Source of the DNA: an uncultured Oxalobacter sp.
Lineage (GTDB): Bacteria > Pseudomonadota > Gammaproteobacteria > Burkholderiales > Burkholderiaceae_D
Assembly (NCBI GenBank): GCA_934270705.1
Contig: CAKQQG010000020.1
Span: forward strand, 1-24,059
Length of the DNA: 24,059 nucleotides
Direction: 5' to 3'
Shown here: positions 16,784-24,059 of the stretch, in pieces
Numbering within the stretch: position 1 is the first letter of the stretch
How the letters are laid out: each line of letters starts with the position of its first letter
The notes under the pieces: generated by a model
Databases searched by the model: none
The model's input: the letters and a program-made list of their open reading frames with translations, nothing else
Told to the model about the DNA's origin: nothing
Translations under genes and position numbers: made by a program

Positions 16784-19700
16784 GTGAAATTTTCCGAAAT
16801 TTTCATCCGCCGCCCCGTCGCCACCGTTCTGGTCACGCTGGCGATCATGCTCGCCGGTATCGTCGCCTTCAACTGGCTGCCGGTCTCGCCGCTGCCGCAA
16901 GTCGATTTCCCGACGATCCGCGTCAGGGCCAAGCTGCCGGGAGCCAGCCCCGAAACGATGGCGGCGACCGTCGCCACACCGCTGGAACGCACGCTGGGCC
17001 GTATCGCCGGCATCAGTGAAATCACGTCCGTCAGCACACTCGGTTCGACCGACATCACGCTCCAGTTCGCGCTGGAGCGCAATATCGACGGCGCCGCACG
17101 CGACGTCCAGTCCGCCATCAATGCCGCCCACGCCCTCCTGCCGACGGGTATGCCATCGAACCCGACTTACCGCAAAATCAATCCGGCGGACGCGCCGATC
17201 ATGATTTTGTCGATGACGTCCGAATCGCTCACGCGCGGACAGATGTACGACGCCGCCGATACCATCGTCGCCCAGAAGCTCATGCAGCTCGAAGGCGTCG
17301 GGGATGTGTTCGTCGGCGGCGGCTCGCAACCGGCCGTGCGTATCGAACTGCATCCGAAGCAGCTCTCCAGCTACGGCATCAGCATGGAAAAGATCCGTGA
17401 CCTGATCAACAACACGAACGTGAACCGTCCCAAGGGCTTTGTCGGCAACGACGACGTGAAATGGAAAATCGAAGCCAACGATCAGGCCAAAACCGCCAGC
17501 GACTACATGCCGCTCATCATCCATCATACGGACAACCGCGCCATCCGCATTTCCGATGTGGCGGACGTGACCGATTCCGTGCAGGATGTCCGCAACATGG
17601 GGATGGTCAACGGCGAACCCTGCATCATGATCATCATTTTCCGCGAGCCGGGCGCGAACATCATCGAAACGGTGGACCGGATTTACGATGCCATTCCGAT
17701 GCTCTCGGCCGCGATTCCGGAAGCCATCGACGTCAATGTCGTCATGGATCGCACCCCGACGATCCGCAGCTCGCTGGCCGATGTCGAATTCACCCTCATC
17801 ATTTCGGTGGCGCTGGTCATTCTGGTGGTCTTTCTGTTCTTGCGCAATTTCCGCGCCACCGCCATTTCCGCCATTTCCGTCCCCGTCTCGCTGGTGGGTA
17901 CCTTCACCGTCATGTATCTGGCGGGCTTTTCGCTGAACAATCTCTCGCTCATGGCCCTGACGATCGCCAGCGGGTTCGTGGTGGACGATACCATCGTCGT
18001 GCTGGAAAACATCATGCGGCATGTCGAGGCGGGGATGAAACCGTTCGAAGCGGCGATAAAAGGCGCGCGGGAAGTCGGCTTCACCGTCATGTCGATCAGT
18101 ATCTCCCTGATCGCCGTATTCATCCCGATCCTGCTCATGGGCGGCATCATCGGGCGCTTGTTCCGCGAATTCGCCGTCACGCTTTCGGCGACGATTCTGG
18201 TCTCGCTTTTCATCTCCCTGACGACCACCCCCATGCTGTGCGCACTCTGGCTCAAGCGCAAGGAAAAGACGCCGGAACCGGGACGTCTGAACCGCCTGTT
18301 CAATTCCAGCGAACACCTGTTCACGAACATGCAGCTTGCCTACGGACGCACGCTCAAATGGGCCATCGACCACCGGCGCATCACCCTGTTGATTCTGATC
18401 GCCACGATCTGTTTCAACGTCTTTTTGTATATCGTCGTTCCCAAGGGGTTTTTCCCGCAACAGGATACCGGCCAGATGTTCGGCGTCATCCGCGCCGACC
18501 AGAGCATTTCGTTTCAGGCCATGCAGGAAAAGATGAAAACCTTCATGGCGAAAATCAAGGAAGATCCTGCCATCGACAAGGTCACCGGCTATACCGGCAG
18601 CAGCCAGACCAATACTTCACGCATGTTCATCAGCCTCAAGCCGCTCTCCGAACGCAAGATCAGCGCAGACGAAGTCATCGGCCGCCTGAGAAGGTCACTC
18701 GCCAACGAACCCGGCGCGACGCTCTTTTTGCAATCCGTCCAGGATATCCGCATGGGCGGACGCCAGAGCAATGCGCAATACCAGTACACCCTGCAAGGCG
18801 ACAATCTCGACGAATTGCGCGAATGGACGCCCAAAGCGTTCAGCGCGCTGGCGAAACTGCCGATGCTGGCCGACCTCAATACCGATCAGGAACTCAAGGG
18901 GCGACAGACGATGCTCGCTTTCGACAGGGACGCGATGTCGCGGCTTGGGCTGACGCAGCAACAGGTCGATGACGTACTGTACAACGCCTTCGGCCAGCGG
19001 CAGGTTTCCACGATCTACAACGAACTGAACCAGTACAAGGTCGTCATGGAAGTCGCACCGCAATACTGGCAAAACCCGGAATCGCTAAACGACATCTATA
19101 TCCAGACGCAGGCGGGGCCGACACCCCTGTCGGCGATCGCCAGCTGGAAACCGACGAATACATCGCTTTCGGTCAACCATCAGGGCCAGTTCGCCTCATC
19201 GACCCTGTCGTTCAACCTGCCGCCCGGCAATTCCCTGTCGGACGCCACCGTCGCCATCGAACAGGCACTCTCGGACATCGGCATGCCGTCTTCTATCGTC
19301 GGCAGTTTCCAGGGTACCGCAAAGACCTTCCAGGAATCGCTTTCCAACCAGCCGCTTCTGATCGCGCTGGCGCTTGTTGCCGTCTATATCGTGCTGGGCA
19401 TGCTCTATGAAAGTTTCATCCATCCGGTCACGATTCTGTCCACACTGCCGTCCGCCGGTGTCGGCGCACTGCTCGCGCTCATTCTCGCCGGCACGGAATT
19501 TTCGGTCATCGCCCTGATCGGCGTACTGCTTCTGATCGGTATCGTGAAAAAGAACGCCATCATGATGATCGACTTCGCGCTGGTTGCCGAACGCGAAAAC
19601 GGCCTCTCGCCCGAAAACGCCATTTATCAGGCCTGCCTGCTGCGCTTCCGCCCGATCATGATGACCACGACCGCCGCATTGTTCGGCGCGCTGCCGCTGG

Positions 19701-19882
19701 CGCTGGGTCACGGCGACGGCGCGGAAATGCGCACGCCGCTGGGCATTTCCATCGTCGGCGGCCTGATTCTGAGCCAGTTGCTCACGCTGTACACGACACC
19801 GATTGTCTATCTGTATCTTGACCGCTTCCGCAAGCGCCGCGCCGAAAAAAACGCCGCCGGTGCCAAAGAGGAAACGGCCTGA
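16784..19882 (+). CDS. mdtC: RND multidrug efflux transporter, MdtC family
   Basis: 1032 residues and the partner of MdtB. The start is GTG 16784, supported by GGAGG (16773-16777) at ideal spacing and by the conserved [15 protein letters not shown] beginning. D401-D402 in [12 protein letters not shown] and K922/K923 in [13 protein letters not shown] form the proton relay. The MdtC-like segments [17 protein letters not shown] and [19 protein letters not shown] are present. It is encoded 12 bases after mdtB and 19 bases before the outer-membrane factor gene, so pump and channel are made together. MdtB and MdtC are clear paralogues of each other; assignment to the C type rests on overall resemblance and gene order. 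Confidence 0.95.
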   Translation: MKFSEIFIRRPVATVLVTLAIMLAGIVAFNWLPVSPLPQVDFPTIRVRAKLPGASPETMAATVATPLERTLGRIAGISEITSVSTLGSTDITLQFALERNIDGAARDVQSAINAAHALLPTGMPSNPTYRKINPADAPIMILSMTSESLTRGQMYDAADTIVAQKLMQLEGVGDVFVGGGSQPAVRIELHPKQLSSYGISMEKIRDLINNTNVNRPKGFVGNDDVKWKIEANDQAKTASDYMPLIIHHTDNRAIRISDVADVTDSVQDVRNMGMVNGEPCIMIIIFREPGANIIETVDRIYDAIPMLSAAIPEAIDVNVVMDRTPTIRSSLADVEFTLIISVALVILVVFLFLRNFRATAISAISVPVSLVGTFTVMYLAGFSLNNLSLMALTIASGFVVDDTIVVLENIMRHVEAGMKPFEAAIKGAREVGFTVMSISISLIAVFIPILLMGGIIGRLFREFAVTLSATILVSLFISLTTTPMLCALWLKRKEKTPEPGRLNRLFNSSEHLFTNMQLAYGRTLKWAIDHRRITLLILIATICFNVFLYIVVPKGFFPQQDTGQMFGVIRADQSISFQAMQEKMKTFMAKIKEDPAIDKVTGYTGSSQTNTSRMFISLKPLSERKISADEVIGRLRRSLANEPGATLFLQSVQDIRMGGRQSNAQYQYTLQGDNLDELREWTPKAFSALAKLPMLADLNTDQELKGRQTMLAFDRDAMSRLGLTQQQVDDVLYNAFGQRQVSTIYNELNQYKVVMEVAPQYWQNPESLNDIYIQTQAGPTPLSAIASWKPTNTSLSVNHQGQFASSTLSFNLPPGNSLSDATVAIEQALSDIGMPSSIVGSFQGTAKTFQESLSNQPLLIALALVAVYIVLGMLYESFIHPVTILSTLPSAGVGALLALILAGTEFSVIALIGVLLLIGIVKKNAIMMIDFALVAERENGLSPENAIYQACLLRFRPIMMTTTAALFGALPLALGHGDGAEMRTPLGISIVGGLILSQLLTLYTTPIVYLYLDRFRKRRAEKNAAGAKEETA

Positions 19883-19901
19883 AACGACACAGGATAATGC
19901 C

Positions 19902-21551
19902 ATGACTACCGATTTGCCATCCCGTCCGCTCCCGTCGAAAACACGACTTGCCATGCCGAAAGCCGCAAGGCTTGCGCTCCCGCTCGCGCTGGCCGCCGCC
20001 CTGCTGGGCGGTTGCACCGTCGGCCCGGACTATGTCCGGCCCGACACCGACGTCCCGACGGCCTACAAGGAAGACAGCTTGTGGAAAACCGCCAGACCGG
20101 CCGACGAATACCCGCGCGGACAATGGTGGCGGGTTTTCCACGACCCCGAACTGGATCGCCTGATGGAACTGCACAACCGGCAAAACCTGACCATCGCCCA
20201 GTCCGAGGCACAATACCGGCAGGCTCAGGCCATGTTGCGGCAAGCCGAATCCGCATTGTTTCCGACACTCTCGATGGATGCCAACCGCTCCCGTGGTGTC
20301 CTGTCTAACAATTCGATGAAGGTTTCCAACGAAAACCAGCTTATCGGTACCCTGAGCTGGGAAGTCGATCTCTGGGGCGGTATCCGCCGCAATATCGAGG
20401 CGGGCGAAGCCGGTGCACAAGCCAGCAAGGCGCAACTCGAAGCGGTGAAACTCTCGTCTCAGGCACAGCTGGCGACTGCCTATCTGGAACTGATCGTCAC
20501 GGACCGGCAAATCATCCGGCTGGAAGAAAGTGAAAAACTGCTCGCCGAATCGCTGAAACTGACGATCAACCAGTACAACGCCGGTCTGGTGTCCGATGCC
20601 AGCGTGGCACAGGCCGAAAGCCAGCTCAAGAGCGCGCAGGCTTCGACAATCGATTCGAAACTGGCACGCACCCAGCTCGAACACGCCATCGCCGTCTCCA
20701 TCGGTCAGCCGCCCGCCACTTTTTCGCTGCCCGCCGCGACAGCCGATCCCTATCTGCCGCAAATTCCGGCCGGCATACCGTCCCTTTTGCTCCAGCGCCG
20801 TCCCGACATCGCCGCTGCCGAACGCCGTGTCGCCGAAGCCAACGCATTGATCGGCGTGGCGAAGTCCGCCTTTTTCCCGTCGCTGACGCTTTCCGCCACC
20901 GGCGGCTGGAACGGCCCGTCTTTCGGTGATCTCTTTACCGTGCCGAACCGCATCTGGTCGATCGGCCCGGCCATCGCGCTGACGATTTTCGATGCCGGAT
21001 TGCGCAGCGCACAGACCGACGAAGCGATCGCCGCCTATGACGAAACCGTCGCCGCTTACCGCCAGCAAGTACTGACCGCTTTCCAGGAAGTGGAAGACTA
21101 TCTCGCGGCGCAAGCCATGCTCGGCGATGAATCCGACATGCAAAGCGCCGCCGTCGCCGCCGCCATCCGCTCGGAAACCATCACGCGCAACCAGTACCGT
21201 GCAGGCGTCGTCAGCTATCTGGAACTGCTCGTCGCCGAAAACAACCGCATTTCCGCCGAAAACACGCTCTGGGACATCCGCAAACGCCAGTTCAGCAGCA
21301 GCGTCGGCCTGATCGCCGCCATCGGCGGTCAGTGGGACACCCCCGCCACCGCCACACCGGCAGCCGTGACTACGCCGGCGACGGCTCCCGCGCCGCAAAC
21401 CGGCGGGACGCCGGACACCGCGTCATCCGCCCCGACGCAACCGGCGGGAAAAACGCCCGCACCACAACCGGCGACATCCGCCGCCCCCTCTGCACCTGCT
21501 GTACCGGCGACGCCTGCCACTCCGGCGGCAACCGTACCGGTTCGCTCCTGA
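19902..21551 (+). CDS. Outer-membrane efflux lipoprotein (NodT/OprM family)
   Basis: 549 residues from ATG 19902, which has AGGA upstream at good spacing; the open frame runs further up to 19803, but that part overlaps the mdtC end. It is the TolC-like channel of the pump. A signal sequence ends in a lipobox LLGGC, with C38 as the probable lipidated residue. A second Met at 19953 would give a standard 20-residue signal. The family features GPDYVRPD, WWRVFHDPELD, QLIGTLSWEVDLWGGIRR and LLLQRRPDIAAAERRVAEAN are followed by the second repeat with VPNRIWSIGPAIALTIFDAG and YRAGVVSYLELLVAE. The last 65 or so residues are a Pro/Ala/Thr-rich low-complexity tail. The mdtABC operon of E. coli lacks a dedicated channel, so this arrangement is more self-sufficient. 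Confidence 0.93.
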   Translation: MTTDLPSRPLPSKTRLAMPKAARLALPLALAAALLGGCTVGPDYVRPDTDVPTAYKEDSLWKTARPADEYPRGQWWRVFHDPELDRLMELHNRQNLTIAQSEAQYRQAQAMLRQAESALFPTLSMDANRSRGVLSNNSMKVSNENQLIGTLSWEVDLWGGIRRNIEAGEAGAQASKAQLEAVKLSSQAQLATAYLELIVTDRQIIRLEESEKLLAESLKLTINQYNAGLVSDASVAQAESQLKSAQASTIDSKLARTQLEHAIAVSIGQPPATFSLPAATADPYLPQIPAGIPSLLLQRRPDIAAAERRVAEANALIGVAKSAFFPSLTLSATGGWNGPSFGDLFTVPNRIWSIGPAIALTIFDAGLRSAQTDEAIAAYDETVAAYRQQVLTAFQEVEDYLAAQAMLGDESDMQSAAVAAAIRSETITRNQYRAGVVSYLELLVAENNRISAENTLWDIRKRQFSSSVGLIAAIGGQWDTPATATPAAVTTPATAPAPQTGGTPDTASSAPTQPAGKTPAPQPATSAAPSAPAVPATPATPAATVPVRS

Positions 21552-21589
21552 AACGCCGCAGCCAAATCCTGCGACATCGCGCCGGCAAG

Positions 21590-21621
21590 AAAAAACGGGG
21601 AAGGCAGCCAGCCTTCCCCGT
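21590..21621 (-). terminator. Rho-independent terminator of the DJ-1-family gene
   Basis: ACGGGGAAGGC (21595-21605) and GCCTTCCCCGT (21611-21621) form a perfect 11-bp stem with a five-base loop. On the minus strand it is followed by TTTTTT (complement of 21590-21595), so it ends the gene coming from the right. On the plus strand it lacks a U-tract but lies 40 bases after the pump operon and may help to end that transcript too. Confidence 0.88.
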
Positions 21622-21644
21622 TGCAATTGTCCGTAATTTTACCG

Positions 21645-22313
21645 TCACTTCGCCGGTGTATTCGCCAGTCCGTCCGGCCATGCCTTCATTTCGTCATAGA
21701 GAAACGAACGCTTGATCACCGCGCTGTCGCCGCCCAGTGCATCGACCAGTGCGAAAGCGAAAGGCAATGCCGTTCCGGGCCCGCGGCTCGTAATCAGCTT
21801 GCCGTCACGCACGACGGTATCGGAAAGATAGGTCGCATCGCGGTAAAACGGTTCCGTCCGGTCGCCGGGATAGGCCGTCATCTTCCGTCCCGCCAGAATC
21901 CCTGCCTTCGCCAGCACATTGGGACCGGCGCACATGGCAGCCACGAACTTGCCGGAACGATCATAGTACCGGACGAGCTCCAGCACCCGCGCATCGTTTT
22001 GCAAGTGTGCCACGCCATCCCAGCCACCCGGCAAAACGATCATGTCGTAATGCAGGAAGTCGCCGTTATCCCGGCCGAGTACCCTGTCCGCACGGATCGT
22101 GATCGCATGCCCGCCGCTCACCCATTCGCCAGCCGTACTGACGGCATCGACCGAAAAGCCGCCGCGCCGCAACACGTCCAGAATCTCGACCGTTTCGCCC
22201 TCCTCGAATCCGGGCGCCAGCAATACCATGACTGTCGGTTTGTCCGTCGCCATCGCCATTCCTCCCGAAAAAACACTCCATACCAGAACCAGCAACGCCA
22301 CGATCCGTTTCAT
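21645..22313 (-). CDS. Exported DJ-1/PfpI (ThiJ) family protein
   Basis: 222 residues from the ATG at 22313, chosen because AAAGGAG lies six bases upstream and because it begins a normal signal peptide (MKRIVALLVLVWSVFSGGMAMA). An upstream in-frame ATG at 22331 would add six residues. The mature protein has GFEEGE (35-40), FLHYDMIVLPGGWDG and the nucleophile elbow AAMCAGPN with C128, the conserved Glu and Cys of the DJ-1 superfamily, and a GPGTALPFAFALVDAL segment. Family members include glyoxalase/deglycase-like enzymes, chaperones and proteases. The exact reaction cannot be read from the sequence. Most characterised members are cytoplasmic, so the clear export signal is unusual. It follows a secreted coiled-coil protein by 73 bases on the same strand. 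Confidence 0.9.
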   Translation of the reverse strand: MKRIVALLVLVWSVFSGGMAMATDKPTVMVLLAPGFEEGETVEILDVLRRGGFSVDAVSTAGEWVSGGHAITIRADRVLGRDNGDFLHYDMIVLPGGWDGVAHLQNDARVLELVRYYDRSGKFVAAMCAGPNVLAKAGILAGRKMTAYPGDRTEPFYRDATYLSDTVVRDGKLITSRGPGTALPFAFALVDALGGDSAVIKRSFLYDEMKAWPDGLANTPAK

Positions 22314-22386
22314 TTTTTCTCCTTTCGGCATTCATCCCGTCAGGCAGGCATGCCAGACGTCATCCGGTACGGCAAACGTCCACCCA

Positions 22387-23217
22387 CTACTGTCCCGCCG
22401 CCTTCGCCGCATCTTCCGCAGCTTTCCTGTCGCGTTTTCTCTGCGTTTCCGCGCGTTTGCGTTCCACTCTTTCCAGACGTCTTGCAGACTCTTCCTGTTT
22501 GGCCTCGTACTCGCGGATATTTTCCGCCTTTTCCGCCGGCGTCATCAGGTTACCCGAATGCCGTTCGCCCGGCGTATCGGTCACGCCGCGTGCGGCCGCC
22601 TCGCGTTTCGCTTCACGTTCCTGAACCCGTCTGATCCGCTCCTCGTGCGCTCTCAGGCTTTCTTCCCGCTGCGCGGCATTCGCATCATCCCTGAGCCTGC
22701 TGCGATCCAGCGCCAGATCGCGCTGTCTGACATCGTCGCTGCGCTTGAAGCGTCTGGCTTCGAGTTCGAGCATGTACAAACCCTGCAAATCGATGCGACG
22801 GCGTTCTTCCGCCTCGTCATAGCACATGTAAACGAGGAATTTTTCGTTGCACAACAGTTTTTCGTTGTACAGTCGCGCATTGATGTTCTGCTTTTCGATC
22901 CGGACGACTTCCAGTGCCTGATCGGCCCTTTTGACCGAATCGATCGAACCGGCGGGGAAATGCGCCAGAACGGCCGCCACTTCCGGGCCGACCTTGTGTT
23001 GCACCCACAGGCTGTTCTGGAGACGCCTTTCATCGTAATCGTCCTCGAAAACTTCCGCATGGACAGGCGACACCGCCTGCCACAGCATCACGCAGGTCAC
23101 TGCCGCACACAACAGGCGACGGCAAATGCCTGCCCGCAGGGACGCCGCTTTCCCACACGGCAACTTTTCCGAAACTTCCGACGGTTTCAACTCGCACTCC
23201 TGTCCAGATAAAATCAT
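22387..23217 (-). CDS. Hypothetical exported coiled-coil protein with paired cysteines
   Basis: 276 residues from ATG 23217, preceded by GGAGAC; a GTG at 23235 would add six residues. A basic N-terminal stretch precedes a hydrophobic segment (LLCAAVTCVMLWQAVSPVHA), which looks like a signal peptide ending at AHA-type VHA. The mature part contains LYNEKLLCNEKFLVYMC, two cysteines eight residues apart in a segment similar in style to conserved exported proteins I associate with Burkholderiales, possibly a disulfide. The remainder is an Arg/Glu/Ala/Lys-rich, almost certainly helical coiled coil to the C-terminus. Function unknown. It may be co-transcribed with the downstream DJ-1-family gene. 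Confidence 0.8.
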   Translation of the reverse strand: MILSGQECELKPSEVSEKLPCGKAASLRAGICRRLLCAAVTCVMLWQAVSPVHAEVFEDDYDERRLQNSLWVQHKVGPEVAAVLAHFPAGSIDSVKRADQALEVVRIEKQNINARLYNEKLLCNEKFLVYMCYDEAEERRRIDLQGLYMLELEARRFKRSDDVRQRDLALDRSRLRDDANAAQREESLRAHEERIRRVQEREAKREAAARGVTDTPGERHSGNLMTPAEKAENIREYEAKQEESARRLERVERKRAETQRKRDRKAAEDAAKAAGQ

Positions 23218-23247
23218 GTCTCCGGACGTACACACACCGGATGCGTC

Positions 23248-23256
23248 ATTTTACCA
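23248..23256 (-). promoter_or_regulatory. Possible extended -10 promoter for the exported coiled-coil gene
   Basis: Reading the minus strand, TGG-TAAAAT forms an extended -10 element in the short AT-rich gap between the transporter gene stop (23307) and this gene. The expected start of transcription, near 23241, leaves a short leader before ATG 23217 and would almost exclude the upstream GTG start at 23235. No clear -35 box. Confidence 0.35.
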
Positions 23257-23306
23257 TTAAAAATTCAGGCTTCCGCGCGACACGGACATGCGTTTTCCCG
23301 CTGCGG

Positions 23307-24059
23307 TCATTGCCCGCCGGCCGCCAGCATGCGTCCCTCGCCGTCTTCGGCACGTCCCGGCATATCGCCCGCTGCACCGTCATGTGCAAACAGATCGCGC
23401 CAAATGCCTGACAGGGCGGAGACCGCCATTCTTTGCAGGGAACCACCAGTCATGTCCACCACCTGCGCCAGCAAGTCCTGCAGGACAGAACGTATCCGCT
23501 CACGTGCGGCAGGTCTTCCGGCGGCTTTCTCACGATAATACGACGACAGCTCGCCCAGCAGCGGTCTGATCGTCACCCCGCTTGTCGCCAGCTTTTTTTC
23601 CAGCCGAAGCAATCGCGCCATATTCAGCCCGACGCACAAATCGGAAAGAATGCCGTTGGCGGACAAGCCATCGGGAACCGCAAGATGACGCGCCTTTTCC
23701 AGTTGCGTCAGCCGCGGCACCATCAAACTGATGCCATCGACCATCTTCACCGACATGGCGATCATGGACGGCACGCGGGAAGCATCACCCAGCTGCGCGA
23801 TATCGCCCCACATATGCCGCGCCAGCCGCCGCGTCACCGCCGTGACATTGACGACACGGAACATCCAGGTGCAAAACAGGGACATACCGATACCGATGGA
23901 CTGGCTCAGTTCGGTATTGATGAACGTGGTCATGTCCGCCGTGCCGGTGTCGAACATGGTCATGGAACAAATCGTCAGCATCATGAACGGCGTGGCCCGC
24001 ATGGCGGTCGCCGGTTTGACCATCAAAATGTTCAGGAACAGCAGAAACGGTGCGAACAC
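23307..24059 (-). CDS. FUSC/AaeB-like transporter, C-terminal part (partial)
   Basis: The frame is open from the right edge of the window to TGA at 23307-23309, giving 250 residues of the C-terminal half. It opens with membrane segments (FAPFLLFLNILMVKP, then FMMLTICSMTMFD) and SIGIGMSLFCTWMFRVVNV, followed by a long cytoplasmic helical region. This pattern is that of the fusaric-acid resistance / aromatic-acid exporter family (FUSC, AaeB), which work in the inner membrane, usually with an AaeA-like adaptor. The start, substrate and neighbouring subunits lie outside the window. The last 25 or so residues are Gly/Asp/Glu-rich and look unstructured. Confidence 0.75.
   Translation of the reverse strand: MFAPFLLFLNILMVKPATAMRATPFMMLTICSMTMFDTGTADMTTFINTELSQSIGIGMSLFCTWMFRVVNVTAVTRRLARHMWGDIAQLGDASRVPSMIAMSVKMVDGISLMVPRLTQLEKARHLAVPDGLSANGILSDLCVGLNMARLLRLEKKLATSGVTIRPLLGELSSYYREKAAGRPAARERIRSVLQDLLAQVVDMTGGSLQRMAVSALSGIWRDLFAHDGAAGDMPGRAEDGEGRMLAAGGQ

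Noticed and set aside
13358..18460. Minus-strand open frame of about 1,700 codons antisense to mdtA, mdtB and mdtC
   Set aside because: The translation is dominated by Arg, His, Asp, Gln and Gly with no recognisable domain. Its apparent internal repeats simply mirror the mdtB/mdtC paralogy on the other strand. It is a codon-bias shadow of strongly supported pump genes. Ribosome profiling or peptides from this frame would be needed to revive it.
19782..21398. Minus-strand open frame of 538 codons antisense to the outer-membrane factor
   Set aside because: It lies entirely over a well-supported gene and has shadow-type Arg/Gly/Asp composition and no domain.

Overview
The window reads as chromosomal DNA of a moderately GC-rich Gram-negative bacterium. 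The MdtABC-type tripartite pump, the lipoprotein outer-membrane factor, the sigma-54 activator and the FUSC-type transporter all point to a proteobacterium, and the overall style suggests a betaproteobacterium (Burkholderiales). The genus is not determined here. Almost all of the window is coding. No tRNA, rRNA, CRISPR array, insertion sequence or integrase was seen.

Layout from left to right. (1) The last 30 codons of an unidentified gene, closed by a very clear rho-independent terminator. (2) A FhlA/NorR-style sigma-54 activator with GAF, AAA+ and Fis-HTH domains. (3) An apparent four-gene operon: preT and preA, the two subunits of bacterial NAD-dependent dihydropyrimidine dehydrogenase, followed by two tandem, clearly related genes of a protein family I do not recognise. 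(4) A type I restriction-modification locus in the order hsdR, hsdM, hsdS. hsdM and hsdS overlap by four bases, and hsdS carries two AT-rich target-recognition segments framed by near-identical direct repeats. (5) A promoter region with a perfect -35 box and a direct repeat resembling a response-regulator site, followed by an mdtA-mdtB-mdtC-outer-membrane-factor operon that builds a complete RND efflux pump. (6) On the minus strand, facing the pump operon: a secreted DJ-1/PfpI-family protein preceded by a secreted, highly charged coiled-coil protein, and then the C-terminal part of a FUSC/AaeB-like transporter that runs off the right edge.

Functionally the window joins pyrimidine reduction (PreTA plus two unknown partners), DNA defence (type I RM) and envelope and efflux functions. 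The least explained part is the paralogous gene pair at 4781-6589, which sits in the preTA operon and shares three conserved blocks. It is the best candidate for something undescribed. The hsdS repeat architecture and the GTAAC-N5-GTAAC repeat before mdtA are the next most useful leads.

Very long open frames antisense to the pump genes (one of about 1,700 codons) are treated as shadows of codon bias, not as genes.
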